Shown: positions 7,169-16,475 of the stretch, piece after piece
How the letters are laid out: each line of letters begins with the position of its first letter
Numbering within the stretch: the stretch's first letter is position 1
NCBI RefSeq assembly: GCF_014323725.1
Contig: NZ_JABVED010000012.1
Location: 141,851 to 205,850, forward strand
Direction: 5' to 3'
From: Actinokineospora xionganensis
Lineage (GTDB): Bacteria > Actinomycetota > Actinomycetes > Mycobacteriales > Pseudonocardiaceae
DNA length: 64,000 nucleotides
The notes under the pieces: model-generated
Told to the model about the DNA's origin: nothing
The model's input: the letters and a program-made list of their open reading frames with translations, nothing else
Databases searched by the model: none
Program-made: the position numbers and the translations under genes

Positions 7169-8413
7169 GTGGGGCATCTGTTGATGATCGAGAGCTGGGT
7201 CGGGGCGATGAGCACGCTGCTCCCCCGGGCCATCCGCGAGTCCGGTCACCGCTTCACCTTCCTCACCCGGGACCTGCACCACTACCTGCGCTCCGCGCCC
7301 ACCGAGGGCACACATCCCTTGCTGGCGGCGGAGAACGTGCTGACCGCCGAGACCAACGACCTCCCGGCTCTGCTGTCCTATGTGGAGCAAATGCACGCCG
7401 TGCTCCGGTTCGACGGCGTCATCTCGTCGTGCGACTACTACCTCGCGACGGTCGCCAAGGTCGCCGCCCACCTCGGGCTGCCCGGGCCGACGCCGGCGGC
7501 CATCGAGCGCGCCAACCGCAAGGACCAGACGCGGACCACGCTGGGCGCGGCGGGCGTGCCCGGCCCGAGGTTCGCCCTGGCCACGGGCTGGCCGCGGACC
7601 GCTGACGCGGCGCGGTCGGTCGGCTACCCGCTCGTGGTGAAGCCGGTGGACCTGTGCGGCGGGATGTTCGTGCGCAAGGTCGCGGGTGAGGCCGAGCTGC
7701 GTGAGGCGTTCGCCGCGCTGGAGGCGTTCCCGGTCAACGCGCGCGACCAGCCCCGGCTGCCGACCGTGCTGCTCGAAGAGCTGCTCGACGGGCCCGAGGT
7801 GAGCGTGGAGACGGTGACCGTGGGCGGCGTCACCCACGTCGTCGGCGTGACGGACAAGAGCGTCGCCGGGGAGCCGTGGTTCGTCGAGAGCGGGCACATG
7901 TTCCCCGCCGACCTCGACGGCGCCGGGGCGGTGGCGGTCGCTGTCGCGGCGATCGAGGCGCTCGGGCTGGACGACACCGTCGCGCACACCGAGATCAAGC
8001 TGACCTCGGCCGGGCCCAAGCTCATCGAGGTCAACCCGCGTCCGGCGGGCAACCAGATCACCGAGTTGGTGCGCCGGGTCACCGGCATCGACCTGCCCGC
8101 CGTGTACGCGCAGCTCGCGGTAGGACAGCGGCCGGACCTGACGCGCGCGGAGACCGGGGTGCGCAGCGCGGCGATCTCGTTCCTGCTGCCACCGCGGACC
8201 GGTGTCGTCGCGGAGATCGTCGGCGAGGTGGACGCGCCCGGGGTCGTCGAGTGCAAGCTCAAGGGCCCCGGCCACCGCGCAGGCGAGCCGACCAGCAACA
8301 ACACATACCTCGGGCACGTGATGGTCGTCGACCACGACGGCCCGGGCGCGCGCGCCACCGCCGACAAGATCGTGGACGGGTTGGACGTGCGCTACGCGGA
8401 GGACGTCGCGTGA
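7169..8413 (+). CDS. ATP-grasp ligase of the metallophore-type operon
   Basis: 414 residues from GTG 7169. I prefer this start to the ATG at 7121 because AGGGAG lies six bases ahead of it, the protein then begins right at LLMIESWVGAMS, and the upstream ATG sits inside the Zur-like box. It has an N-terminal pre-ATP-grasp domain with SSCDYYLATVAKVA, a nucleotide-binding domain (GYPLVVKPVDLCGG, VLLEELLDGPEVSVE) and metal/phosphate ligands in EIKLTSAGPKLIEVNPRPAGN. Such enzymes activate a carboxylate as acyl phosphate and join it to an amine, often making dipeptides. First gene of an eleven-gene operon; its stop overlaps the next start (GTGA). The substrate cannot be deduced. Confidence 0.88.
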   Translation: MGHLLMIESWVGAMSTLLPRAIRESGHRFTFLTRDLHHYLRSAPTEGTHPLLAAENVLTAETNDLPALLSYVEQMHAVLRFDGVISSCDYYLATVAKVAAHLGLPGPTPAAIERANRKDQTRTTLGAAGVPGPRFALATGWPRTADAARSVGYPLVVKPVDLCGGMFVRKVAGEAELREAFAALEAFPVNARDQPRLPTVLLEELLDGPEVSVETVTVGGVTHVVGVTDKSVAGEPWFVESGHMFPADLDGAGAVAVAVAAIEALGLDDTVAHTEIKLTSAGPKLIEVNPRPAGNQITELVRRVTGIDLPAVYAQLAVGQRPDLTRAETGVRSAAISFLLPPRTGVVAEIVGEVDAPGVVECKLKGPGHRAGEPTSNNTYLGHVMVVDHDGPGARATADKIVDGLDVRYAEDVA

Positions 8414-9207
8414 CCGCGTTCTCCACCCTCGCCGACCTGGTCGAGCACGTCCGCGCGGGCAAACTCGGCCCCGACCCGGCCGGTGAGCGGATCAGCGTCG
8501 GGTTCAGCACCCAGCAGGGCGTGCGGCACGCCTCGCGAGACCAGTCGTACCGCAACAGCGTGGTCAGCCTCCGGATCGGGCAGGCCGTCGGGTCGTGCGC
8601 GGTCGAGCCGGGCACACTCGCCGATGACGACATCTACGACTGCGTCGGCGCGAGCGTGGCCGAGTTGCTCGACCATCCCGATTCGGCGATCCGGATCGCC
8701 GCGCTCGACGCCTATCTGATGCACGCCCACCCGCATGAAACCTCCGGTGCCCGGCAGGTCGCGATCCCGGCGGGCAGTTCGCTGGACAAGTCGATGGCCC
8801 GGGCGGCGGCCGTCGTCGAGCTGATCGACGCGCGTCCCGGTTCGCGGGTGCTGGTCGTCGGTGTCGTCAACTCGCTTCTTCACCACTTGCGCGCACGCGG
8901 TTTGCCGTATGTGCCGTGCGATCTCAAGGGCGGTCGGACGGAGTGGGACGAGCAGGTCGTGACCGACGCCGAACGCGCGTTGGACGGCTGCGACATCGTG
9001 CTGGCCTCTGGCATGACGCTCGGCAACGGCAGCCTCGAACCACTGCTGCGCGCGGAGCAGGTCGTGCTGTTCGCGCAGACCGGCAGCGCGGTGCTGCCGT
9101 GGTTCATCGGCGGCGGGGTGTCGGCGGTGTCGGCCGAGCCGTATCCGTTCTTCTGGCTCGACGGCGGGCCGAGCACCATCCACCTCTACCGCGGGGAGCC
9201 GAAGTGA
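8410..9207 (+). CDS. DUF364 Rossmann-like protein (putative heavy-metal chelation)
   Basis: 265 residues from GTG 8410, overlapping the ligase stop. An N-terminal DUF4213-like region (VGFSTQQGVRH, VGSCAVEPGTL, NSVVSLRI) is followed by a Rossmann-like DUF364 domain from about residue 130 (SRVLVVGVVNSLLHHL, CDIVLASGMTLGNGSL, LFAQTGSAVLPW). The family was named for putative heavy-metal chelation because members occur beside metal-handling genes; no reaction is established. Its place between a ligase and a PLP enzyme in an operon with an importer supports a metal-linked job. It lacks long His/Cys clusters, so any metal site must be folded rather than sequence-local. Confidence 0.78.
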   Translation: MTAFSTLADLVEHVRAGKLGPDPAGERISVGFSTQQGVRHASRDQSYRNSVVSLRIGQAVGSCAVEPGTLADDDIYDCVGASVAELLDHPDSAIRIAALDAYLMHAHPHETSGARQVAIPAGSSLDKSMARAAAVVELIDARPGSRVLVVGVVNSLLHHLRARGLPYVPCDLKGGRTEWDEQVVTDAERALDGCDIVLASGMTLGNGSLEPLLRAEQVVLFAQTGSAVLPWFIGGGVSAVSAEPYPFFWLDGGPSTIHLYRGEPK

Positions 9208-10262
9208 TCCGCGCGAACGCGCACCTGCTGGACCTCTTAGGCAAGACGCCGGTCGCGTATATCGACACACCGCTGCCGCACGGGCACGGCGGCTTCTGGG
9301 CGAAGCTGGAATGTCTGAGCGCGGGCGGGATGAAGGCCCGGTCGGCGGTGGCGATGCTGCTGGCCGCGCGGGCCCGCGGCGAGCTGCGGCCGGGAGCGGC
9401 GGTGGTCGAGTCGACCAGCGGGACGCTGGGGGTCGGGCTGGCGTTCGCCTGCCAGGCTTTAGGCCACCCTGTCGTGCTGGTGGTCGACGCGGAGCTGGAG
9501 CCGTCGATGCGGGCGCTGCTGCACGCCCACGGCGCGCGGCTGGAGGTCGTCGACCATCCACATGAGACCGGCGGGTGGCAGCGGGCCCGGCTCGACCGGC
9601 TGCGCGCGGTGCGCCGGGAGCTGCCGGGGGCGTTCTGGCCGGACCAGTACAACAACCCGGACAACCCGGCCGGGTACGCGACGCTCGCGCGGGAGCTGGT
9701 CGAGCAACTCGACCGGGTCGACGTGCTGGTGTGCAGCGTCGGCACGGGCGGGCACAGCGCCGGGATCATCGAGACCCTGCGCACGCATTGGCCGCACGTG
9801 CGGCTGGTCGGAGTGGACACGATCGGCTCGACGATCTTCGGCCAGCCCGCGCGCGCCCGGGTCATGCGCGGCCTGGGCAGCAGCATCTACCCGCGCAACG
9901 TCGCCTACGACCAGTTCGACGAGGTGCACTGGGTGGGGCCGGTGGAAGTGGTCGACGCCTGCCGCAGGCTCGCGCGGGACTGCTTTGTGACCGGTGGGTG
10001 GAGCACGGGCGCGGTCGCGCTGGTGTCGGCGTGGGTGGCCCGGGTCGAGGCCGGTGCGGTGGTGGCCACGGTGTTCCCGGACGGGCCGCACCGGTACCTG
10101 GGCACGATCTTCGACGACGGCTTCTGCCGCGACCGCGGCCTGTTCGGCCAGGCGGCGGACCGTCCGGTCGAGATCGGGCACGCGGAGTCGGTCGAGGTGA
10201 CGGGCTGGGCGCGGTGCCAATCGGTGACCGTGCCCAGTGCCCGGTTGGCGGTGCCCGCGTGA
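9204..10262 (+). CDS. Cysteine-synthase-family PLP enzyme
   Basis: 352 residues from GTG 9204 (GTGA overlap with the gene before). Fold-type II PLP motifs are present: the Schiff-base lysine in SAGGMKAR (Lys44), the substrate loop STSGTLG (70-76) and the phosphate loop GTGGHSAGI (180-188). CysK itself would read NPxGSxKDR and TSGNTG, so the active site is altered and plain cysteine synthesis is unlikely. Relatives such as SbnA make 2,3-diaminopropionate by beta-replacement, and this enzyme may build the amino-acid unit that the ATP-grasp enzyme then joins. The C-terminal extension beyond about residue 310 has no obvious match. Substrates are inferred only by class. Confidence 0.85.
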   Translation: MIRANAHLLDLLGKTPVAYIDTPLPHGHGGFWAKLECLSAGGMKARSAVAMLLAARARGELRPGAAVVESTSGTLGVGLAFACQALGHPVVLVVDAELEPSMRALLHAHGARLEVVDHPHETGGWQRARLDRLRAVRRELPGAFWPDQYNNPDNPAGYATLARELVEQLDRVDVLVCSVGTGGHSAGIIETLRTHWPHVRLVGVDTIGSTIFGQPARARVMRGLGSSIYPRNVAYDQFDEVHWVGPVEVVDACRRLARDCFVTGGWSTGAVALVSAWVARVEAGAVVATVFPDGPHRYLGTIFDDGFCRDRGLFGQAADRPVEIGHAESVEVTGWARCQSVTVPSARLAVPA

Positions 10263-11260
10263 AGCTCGACTGGACCGTCTACGGCTTGGAGCTGACCACT
10301 CCCCTGCGCATCTCGCGCTCGACCATGGCCCGCCGCGACGCGGTGCGGGTGGCCGTCACGTGCGATGGGCTCGTGGGGCATGGCGAGGTCGTGACCAGCG
10401 TGTACTACGGGCTCGACGCTTCGCGGATCGTCGCACTGCTCAAGGAGTTCCAGGCGGCTGACTTCTCCGACCCAGCGGAGTTCCTGGCGGCGCTGCCCGC
10501 GGTCGATGCCCCCGGGGTGACGGCGGCGGTGGACGCGGCCTTGCACGACCTGATCGGGCAACGGCTCGGCGTACCGGTGTGGGGGTTGGTCGGTCCGGAG
10601 TGGGTCGACACGCCCACGGCCTACACGATCGGAATCTCGGCACCGGCGGAAGCCGCGCGGCAAGCGGCGGCACTGGTGGCCCGGGGGTTCCAGGTGCTCA
10701 AGGTGAAGCTGGGCTCGGAGCACGACTCGGCCGTACTGTCCGCGATCCGGGCGGTCGCTCCTGACGCGCGGTTGCTTCTCGACCCGAATGGCGGGTGGAG
10801 CGCCGAGCACACCGTGCGGGTCATGGACCGGTTGGCCGACTACCGAATCGACGCCGTGGAGCAGCCGATCGCGCCGGGGCAGATCGAGTCATTGGCGTGG
10901 ATCAGCTCACGGGTCTCCGTTCCGGTGATCGCCGACGAGGACGCCGCGACGGTCGCCGACGTGCGCGCGCTCGCCGGGGCGGTGGCGGGGATCAACATCA
11001 AGCTCGCCAAGTGCGGCGGCATCGCCGCCGCCCGGGAGATCATCACCGCTGCGCGTGCGGGCGGAATGGACGTCATGCTCGGCTGCCTGGTGGCGAGTTC
11101 GCTTGGTATCGCCCCGGCGGTGCACCTCAGCGGTCAGGCCCGCTGGATCGACCTCGACGGGCATTTGTTGCTGGCGAGCGATCCGTGGCAGGGCATCGGC
11201 GGCGAAGACGGCACTCTCCGCCTGACGGACGCGCCCGGCCTCGGGGTGGTCGCGCGGTGA
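10259..11260 (+). CDS. Enolase-superfamily dipeptide-epimerase-like protein
   Basis: 333 residues from GTG 10259 (overlapping start and stop). It belongs to the muconate-lactonising subgroup: the KxK base pair is K148/K150, metal ligands are D175 (LLLDPNGGW), E201 (AVEQP) and D226 (IADED), and the opposite-face base is K248 (INIKLAKCGG). AYTIGIS (121-127) and the late DLDGHLLL are hallmarks of L-Ala-D/L-Glu-type dipeptide epimerases. All catalytic residues are present. Beside a peptide-forming ligase it suggests that one residue of a dipeptide-like product is inverted. Its natural substrate is unknown and could be an N-acyl amino acid instead. Confidence 0.87.
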   Translation: MKLDWTVYGLELTTPLRISRSTMARRDAVRVAVTCDGLVGHGEVVTSVYYGLDASRIVALLKEFQAADFSDPAEFLAALPAVDAPGVTAAVDAALHDLIGQRLGVPVWGLVGPEWVDTPTAYTIGISAPAEAARQAAALVARGFQVLKVKLGSEHDSAVLSAIRAVAPDARLLLDPNGGWSAEHTVRVMDRLADYRIDAVEQPIAPGQIESLAWISSRVSVPVIADEDAATVADVRALAGAVAGINIKLAKCGGIAAAREIITAARAGGMDVMLGCLVASSLGIAPAVHLSGQARWIDLDGHLLLASDPWQGIGGEDGTLRLTDAPGLGVVAR

Positions 11261-12426
11261 GGAAGTTTCCGCTGTCGGTTCGGTTGTTGCTGGTCAACCA
11301 GTTCGGCGTCAACACCGGGTTCTACCTGCTCATCCCCTACCTGGCCACCCACCTCACCGACGATCTCGGCATGTCCGTCGCCATGGTCGGCATCGTGCTC
11401 GGGGTTCGCACGCTGAGTCAGCAAGGCATGTTCCTCGTCGGCGGCTCGGCGTCTGATCGGTTGGGGCCGCGGCGGGTGATCATCGCGGGGTGTGCCCTTC
11501 GGACGGTCGGGTTCGGGATGTTCGCGGCCGGGGAGTCGCTGGCTGTCCTGCTCGCAGCATCCATCCTCAGTGGACTTGCCGGGGCGCTGTTCAACCCCGC
11601 GGTTCGTGCCTATATCGCGGTCGAGGCTGAGGACAAGGCCGGCGCGTTCGCGCTGTTCAACGTGTTCGCGCAGGCGGGGGCGCTGCTCGGGCCGGTGTTG
11701 GGCAGCGTCCTGCTGCTGTGGGGTGACTTCCGGGTTTCCGCGCTGGTCGCCGCCGCGATCTTCGCCGTGTTGACCGTCGCCCAGGCGATGGTGTTGCCCG
11801 CGCGGGCGGTGGAGGCGCACGAGGGCACGGTCATCGGCGACTGGCGGGAGTGCCTGGCGAACCGGCGGTTCATCGCCTTCACCCTCGCGTTGACGGGGAT
11901 GTTCGCGCTGCAGAACCAGCTCTACCTGGTGCTGCCGATGGAAGCCAAGCGCGCGACCGGCAGTGCGAGCAGTGTCGCCGCGGTCTTCCTGGTGTCCACT
12001 GTGGCCAGTCTGCTGTTCCAAGTCCGAATCACCCGACTGTTCGGCGCGAAGATGGCCCGGGGGCGGGCGATCGCGTTGGGGCTCGCGCTGATGGGTAGCG
12101 GGTTCGTGGCCACGGCGCTCGATCTCGGAGTCGTCGGGGTGTTGGTCGCGACGCTCTCGTTGGCGTTCGGGGTGATGATCACGCACCCGTTCGTCTACGA
12201 ACTCATCCCCACGTTCGGCCGGGAAAACCTGGCGGGCACCTACTTCGGCATGTTCTACCTCGCCTCGGGCATCGTCGCGGCCGCGGGCAACGCGGCCATC
12301 GGCTGGGCCAGCGAGGTGAGCGACACCCTCGCGTCGCTGGTGTGTGTCGCGATCGGTCTGGTCTGCGCGGGCGCCGTCCTGGTGCTGCACCGCCGGGGCG
12401 CCCTCACAAAAGAGCCCGTCGGATGA
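11257..12426 (+). CDS. MFS transporter, probable product exporter
   Basis: 389 residues from GTG 11257, overlapping the epimerase stop. Twelve hydrophobic segments are visible. The loop between helices 2 and 3 reads GSASDRLGPRRV, the classic major-facilitator motif A. MFS pumps in metallophore operons (CntE in staphylopine clusters, for example) release the finished chelator, and this is the likely role here because the same operon also has an importer. A self-resistance pump is the alternative. Confidence 0.85.
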   Translation: MRKFPLSVRLLLVNQFGVNTGFYLLIPYLATHLTDDLGMSVAMVGIVLGVRTLSQQGMFLVGGSASDRLGPRRVIIAGCALRTVGFGMFAAGESLAVLLAASILSGLAGALFNPAVRAYIAVEAEDKAGAFALFNVFAQAGALLGPVLGSVLLLWGDFRVSALVAAAIFAVLTVAQAMVLPARAVEAHEGTVIGDWRECLANRRFIAFTLALTGMFALQNQLYLVLPMEAKRATGSASSVAAVFLVSTVASLLFQVRITRLFGAKMARGRAIALGLALMGSGFVATALDLGVVGVLVATLSLAFGVMITHPFVYELIPTFGRENLAGTYFGMFYLASGIVAAAGNAAIGWASEVSDTLASLVCVAIGLVCAGAVLVLHRRGALTKEPVG

Positions 12427-13202
12427 ACCTGCTCACCGACAACCCGGAACTCTACGAACAGCAGTTCCCCGACCCCGACCACGTCGCCGCCCGATTCGTC
12501 CACGACCTCGTCACCCGCTTCGGCGGTAAAGACAAGCTCCTCGACATCGGCTGCGGGACCGGCCGCGACGCAGGCTACCTGGCCCGAAACGGCTACCAGA
12601 CAGCAGGACTCGACAGCTCCACGGCGATGATCGAGCACGCGCGCCACCACCACGAGCAAGTCGCCTTCGCCGTCGGCGACATGCGCTCCTTCGCGCTGGG
12701 CCGCGCCTTCGACGTCATCACCTGCCTGGACAGCGCGTTCCTCTACTGCCACACCAACGCCGACCTCAGCGCGTTCCTCACCCGCTGCCGCGAACACCTG
12801 ACCCCAGGCGGCCTGCTGATCGCCGAGATGCGCAACGGCGCCTTCTTCCTGGGCAACACCGAACTCCTCGACGGCGTCCGCACCCGAACCGTGACGTGGC
12901 AAGGCGTCGACTACACCTCGCGCACCACCCTCTGGATCGACCATGCCGCCCAACTCCTGCGCCGCCGCCGCGACTGGACCTGGACCGGCCGCGCCGAGCC
13001 GCTGGTCCAGCGCTCCGCGTGGCGGCTGCTGTTCCCGCAGGAGATCCGCCTCCTGCTCGACCTCGCCGGATTCGACGTGCTCGCCCTGTTCGACGAACCC
13101 GGCCCCCGCACGGAAACACCCTGGACGCCGGACGCCGAGCTCGGGGGCTCGCTGTCCGGCGACCGACTGCACGTCGTGGCGCGCCTGCGCCCGCACCACT
13201 GA
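12423..13202 (+). CDS. Class I SAM-dependent methyltransferase
   Basis: 259 residues, ATG 12423 overlapping the MFS stop. The SAM-binding motif I is LDIGCGTGRDAGYLA (about 39-53), followed by GLDSS (motif II), a motif-III-like FDVITCLDSAFLY and LTPGGLLIAEM. The length and C-terminal beta region fit small-molecule methyltransferases rather than RNA or protein enzymes. Within the operon it would methylate the product or a precursor, on N, O or carboxylate; nothing in the sequence decides which. A gap of 14 bases and a fresh ribosome site separate it from the next gene. Confidence 0.85.
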   Translation: MNLLTDNPELYEQQFPDPDHVAARFVHDLVTRFGGKDKLLDIGCGTGRDAGYLARNGYQTAGLDSSTAMIEHARHHHEQVAFAVGDMRSFALGRAFDVITCLDSAFLYCHTNADLSAFLTRCREHLTPGGLLIAEMRNGAFFLGNTELLDGVRTRTVTWQGVDYTSRTTLWIDHAAQLLRRRRDWTWTGRAEPLVQRSAWRLLFPQEIRLLLDLAGFDVLALFDEPGPRTETPWTPDAELGGSLSGDRLHVVARLRPHH

Positions 13203-13216
13203 AAGGGATCTCCCCC

Positions 13217-14755
13217 ATGACCCACTTCCCCGAACTCAGCCGCCGCGGCTTCCTCGCAATCACCGCCGGGCTCTCCGCCGCCACCCTCGTGGGCTGTTCG
13301 ACACCGGCGGCGACGCCGACCGCGCCGAAAGCGGGCGGACGGCTGCGCGCCGCGTTCGCGGGCGGCGGCGCCAAGGAGGTCCTCGACCCGCACCTGGCGA
13401 ACCTGTTCGTCGAGGCGGCCCGGTCGAAGGCGATGTTCGACAAGCTCGCCGACCTCGGCGCCGACGTCTCCGCACAGCCCCGGCTGGCCGAGAGGTGGGA
13501 ACCCAACGCCGACCTGACCCGCTGGCGAATCACCCTGCGCCCGGCCGTCTTCCACGACGGCAAGCCGGTGCGCGCGCAGGACGTGCTGGCCAGCTACGCG
13601 CGCATCCTCGACCCCAAGCGCGCGTTCCGGGCGAAGTCGAGCCTGTCGCTGATCGACCTGCCCAACAGCAAAGCGATCGACGACCGCACAGTCGAGTTCG
13701 CGCTCAAGCGGACCTTCATCGAGTTCCCCAACGCGCTGGCCGCGTTCGGCACCTACATCGTTCCCGAGGGCACCGAGGACTTCACCAAGCCGGTCGGCTC
13801 GGGGGCGTTCAGCTTCGTCTCGTTCGAGCCGGGCAAGTCGCTGGTGCTGAAGAAGAACCCGAACTACTGGGAGGGCGCTCCGCACCTCGACGAGCTGCAT
13901 TTCGTGATCGCCAACGAGGAGTCGGCGCGGACGAACGCGCTGCTCGGCGGCCAGGTCGAGTACGCCCACGACCTCACCCCGACCACCGCGCGGGCGCACG
14001 GCGCGAGCGACCGGATGGTGATCGTCCGCTCCCCCAACAGCGCGGTGCAAGCGTTTGCGATGAAGCTCGACCGGGCCCCGTTCGACAACCGCGACCTGCG
14101 GGAAGCCATGTTCCTGCTGGCCGACCGCCCGCAGCTGGTCGAGTCGACCTTGGCGGGCAGCGGGCAAATCGGCAACGACCTGTTCGGCAAGGGCTCGCAG
14201 TACTACGCCGGTGACATCCCGCAGCGCACCCGCGACCTGGACAAGGCCAAGCACCTGATCCGCAAGGCGGGCGCGGAGGGTATGACCATCAAGCTCGACA
14301 CCTCCACCGCCGCGGCCGGGATGGTGGAGGCGGCCACGATCTTCGCCGACCAGGTCAAGGGTTCCGGGCTGACGATCGAGGTCGTCACCGGCAACAAGGA
14401 CACCTACTGGGCCGACACGCTCAAGAACGGCTCGATGTCGAGCTACCGGTCCGGCGCGATGCCGATCGAGACGCACATCGCGCAGCGGCTGCTGAGCACG
14501 TCGGGCACCAACGTCACCAAGTGGACCCGGCCCGAGTTCGACGCGCTGTACCAGAAGGCCGTGTCCACAGTGGATGACAAGGCCCGCGGCGAGGTGTACG
14601 CGGAGATGCAGCGCTCGCTGCACGCCGAGGGCGGCTACCTGATGTGGGGCTTCGCGGACTGGATCGTCGGCACCGCCCGCAACGTGAACGGCGTGGCGAC
14701 GGCTCCGGCGAACACGCTGGACTGGGCGCGGTTCGACAAGGTGTGGCTCGGGTGA
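13217..14755 (+). CDS. ABC importer substrate-binding lipoprotein (NikA/OppA family)
   Basis: 512 residues, ATG 13217 with GAAAGGGA ahead. The signal combines a twin-arginine motif (SRRGFLA) with a lipobox ending LVGC, so it is a Tat-exported lipoprotein held on the outer face of the membrane. The body is a family 5 extracytoplasmic binding protein: RWRITLRPAVFHDGKPVRAQDV, PNYWEGAPHLDEL, FDNRDLREAMFLLADR. This family binds peptides (OppA, DppA) or metal-chelator complexes (NikA, CntA). The operon context favours a metal-loaded chelator as ligand, which is an inference. Confidence 0.92.
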   Translation: MTHFPELSRRGFLAITAGLSAATLVGCSTPAATPTAPKAGGRLRAAFAGGGAKEVLDPHLANLFVEAARSKAMFDKLADLGADVSAQPRLAERWEPNADLTRWRITLRPAVFHDGKPVRAQDVLASYARILDPKRAFRAKSSLSLIDLPNSKAIDDRTVEFALKRTFIEFPNALAAFGTYIVPEGTEDFTKPVGSGAFSFVSFEPGKSLVLKKNPNYWEGAPHLDELHFVIANEESARTNALLGGQVEYAHDLTPTTARAHGASDRMVIVRSPNSAVQAFAMKLDRAPFDNRDLREAMFLLADRPQLVESTLAGSGQIGNDLFGKGSQYYAGDIPQRTRDLDKAKHLIRKAGAEGMTIKLDTSTAAAGMVEAATIFADQVKGSGLTIEVVTGNKDTYWADTLKNGSMSSYRSGAMPIETHIAQRLLSTSGTNVTKWTRPEFDALYQKAVSTVDDKARGEVYAEMQRSLHAEGGYLMWGFADWIVGTARNVNGVATAPANTLDWARFDKVWLG

Positions 14756-15702
14756 GTCTTGGCCGCTACGCGCTGAACCGGCTGGCCTTCGGGGTCGTCC
14801 AGGTCGTCGCCGTCGCCACCGTCGTGTTCCTCCTGGTGCAGGCCCTGCCGGGGGACGCGGCGGTGGCGCTCGCCGGGGACGACCCGAACCCGGAGCGGAT
14901 CGAGCAGATCCGGACGTCGATGGGGCTCGACCGGCCGCCGCTGGAACGGTTCGGCGCATGGCTGTGGGGGTTGGCGCACCTCGACTTCGGGACGTCGATC
15001 GTGTCCGGAAGGCCGGTCTCGGCGTTCCTCGCCGACGGGCTCGCGCCGACGGCGGTGCTCGCGGTGCTGACCCTGGTGCTGCTGGTCCCGCTGTCGGTGA
15101 TGGTCGGGGTGCTGGCGGCGCTGCGGGAAGGCAGCAGGCTGGACCGGGCGCTCACCTCGATCAGCGTCGGGCTGCACTCGATTCCGGAGTTCGCCCTGGC
15201 GGTCGTGTTGATCGCGCTGTTCGGCGTGCAGCTCGCCTGGCTGCCGCCGACCGCTGTGGGAGTCGGTGGAGACCTCCTGGGACACCCTGAGGTGCTGGTG
15301 CTGCCACTGGTCGTGCTGCTTGCCCGGCCGATCTGCTCGATCAGCAGGCTGGTACGCGCGGGCATGATCGAGGCGCTGTCGTCGGACTACGTGCGGCACG
15401 CGCGCAGGCTCGGGCTCAGCGTCGGCCGGGTCCGCTTCGCGCACGCCCTGCCGAACGCGCTCGCGCCCGCGGTGCAGCAAGTCGCGCGGACCACGGACTG
15501 GCTGCTCGGCGGGGTGATCGTGGTCGAGGCGGTATTCGTCATCCCAGGGCTCGGCACGACCCTGGTGGACGCGGTGGCGAGCCGCGATCTGCCGGTGGTG
15601 CAAGGGCTCGCGGTGGTGTTCGCGGTGACCACGGTCGCGGTGAACCTGATCGCCGACCTTGTCGCGTTCCGGCTCTCGCCGCGGGCGGTGGGGGTCCGAT
15701 GA
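14752..15702 (+). CDS. ABC importer permease 1 (DppB/NikB type)
   Basis: 316 residues from GTG 14752, overlapping the binding-protein stop. Six membrane helices. The N-terminal VFLLVQALPGDAA is typical of the first Opp/Dpp/Nik permease, as is the EAA-loop equivalent EALSSDYVRHARRLGL. It forms the channel together with the next gene product. No truncation. Confidence 0.92.
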   Translation: MSLGRYALNRLAFGVVQVVAVATVVFLLVQALPGDAAVALAGDDPNPERIEQIRTSMGLDRPPLERFGAWLWGLAHLDFGTSIVSGRPVSAFLADGLAPTAVLAVLTLVLLVPLSVMVGVLAALREGSRLDRALTSISVGLHSIPEFALAVVLIALFGVQLAWLPPTAVGVGGDLLGHPEVLVLPLVVLLARPICSISRLVRAGMIEALSSDYVRHARRLGLSVGRVRFAHALPNALAPAVQQVARTTDWLLGGVIVVEAVFVIPGLGTTLVDAVASRDLPVVQGLAVVFAVTTVAVNLIADLVAFRLSPRAVGVR

Positions 15703-16475
15703 GGCGGTTCGGGGTGGGCGGGCTGCTGATCGCGGTCCCGCTCCTGTTGGCGCTGCTCGGGCCGCTGTTCGTGCCGCGGGCGCAGACCCGGGGCGCGCCG
15801 TTCATGCCGGACCACTTCCTGGGCACCGACTTCGTCGGGCGCGACGTGTGGCACCAGGTGCTGTCCGGTGGCCAGTCGGTGGTGCTGGTGGCGCTGCTGG
15901 CCACGGCGGGCGCGTATGTCGTGGGCGTGCCGTGGGGCGTGCTGGCGGCGACATCGCGGGTGCGGGTCGTGGACGAACTGCTGATGCGGCCGCTGGATCT
16001 GCTGCTGGCGATCCCGTCGCTGCTGGTCCTGATCCTGCTGGCCACCATCGCCGGGCAAGGTATCGCGGTGATCGTCGGGATCGTGACGCTGATCAACTTT
16101 CCCGACGTCGCACGGATCTCGCGGGCCGCGGCGCTGGAGATCGCAGGCAGGTCCGCCCTGGAGGCCATGCGACTGCAGGGCGAGTCGTGGTGGCGGAAGT
16201 CCATCGTCTACATCGGACGCTCCATGGTTCGGACGCTGGCGGCCGATGTCGGGGTCCGGCTGACCGGAGCGCTCTATCTGGTGGCGTCGGCGAGCTTCCT
16301 CGGGATCGGGGTGGCGCCGGACGCGGCGGACTGGGCGGTCATGGTCGACCGGAACCGAACGGGCCTGTTCCTGCAGCCGTTGGCTGTCGTGGTGCCCGCA
16401 CTGCTGATCGTGGCGCTGTCGATCGGGCTGAACCTGGTGTTCGACAAGGCTTTGCGGAAGGAGGCGCGGACGTGA
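15699..16475 (+). CDS. ABC importer permease 2 (DppC/NikC type)
   Basis: 258 residues, ATG 15699 overlapping the first permease stop. DppC-like N-terminal HFLGTDFVGRDVWHQVLSG (usually LGTDxxGRDVxSR), then five to six helices and the cytoplasmic coupling loop EAMRLQGESWWRKSI. Slightly shorter than most DppC proteins (about 280-300). The second half of the heterodimeric channel. Confidence 0.92.
   Translation: MRRFGVGGLLIAVPLLLALLGPLFVPRAQTRGAPFMPDHFLGTDFVGRDVWHQVLSGGQSVVLVALLATAGAYVVGVPWGVLAATSRVRVVDELLMRPLDLLLAIPSLLVLILLATIAGQGIAVIVGIVTLINFPDVARISRAAALEIAGRSALEAMRLQGESWWRKSIVYIGRSMVRTLAADVGVRLTGALYLVASASFLGIGVAPDAADWAVMVDRNRTGLFLQPLAVVVPALLIVALSIGLNLVFDKALRKEART

Noticed and set aside
8410..10262. 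Assigning the DUF364/PLP/ATP-grasp genes to EDDS or staphylopine synthesis
   Set aside because: No nicotianamine-synthase-like, opine dehydrogenase or clear EDDS lyase-type gene is present, so a known product should not be named.
14564..14574. Repeated 11-bp palindrome TCCACAGTGGA (also at 53392, near-match at 61277)
   Set aside because: Occurs inside coding regions with no consistent position. Possibly a lineage-specific over-represented word, but three hits do not support a function.
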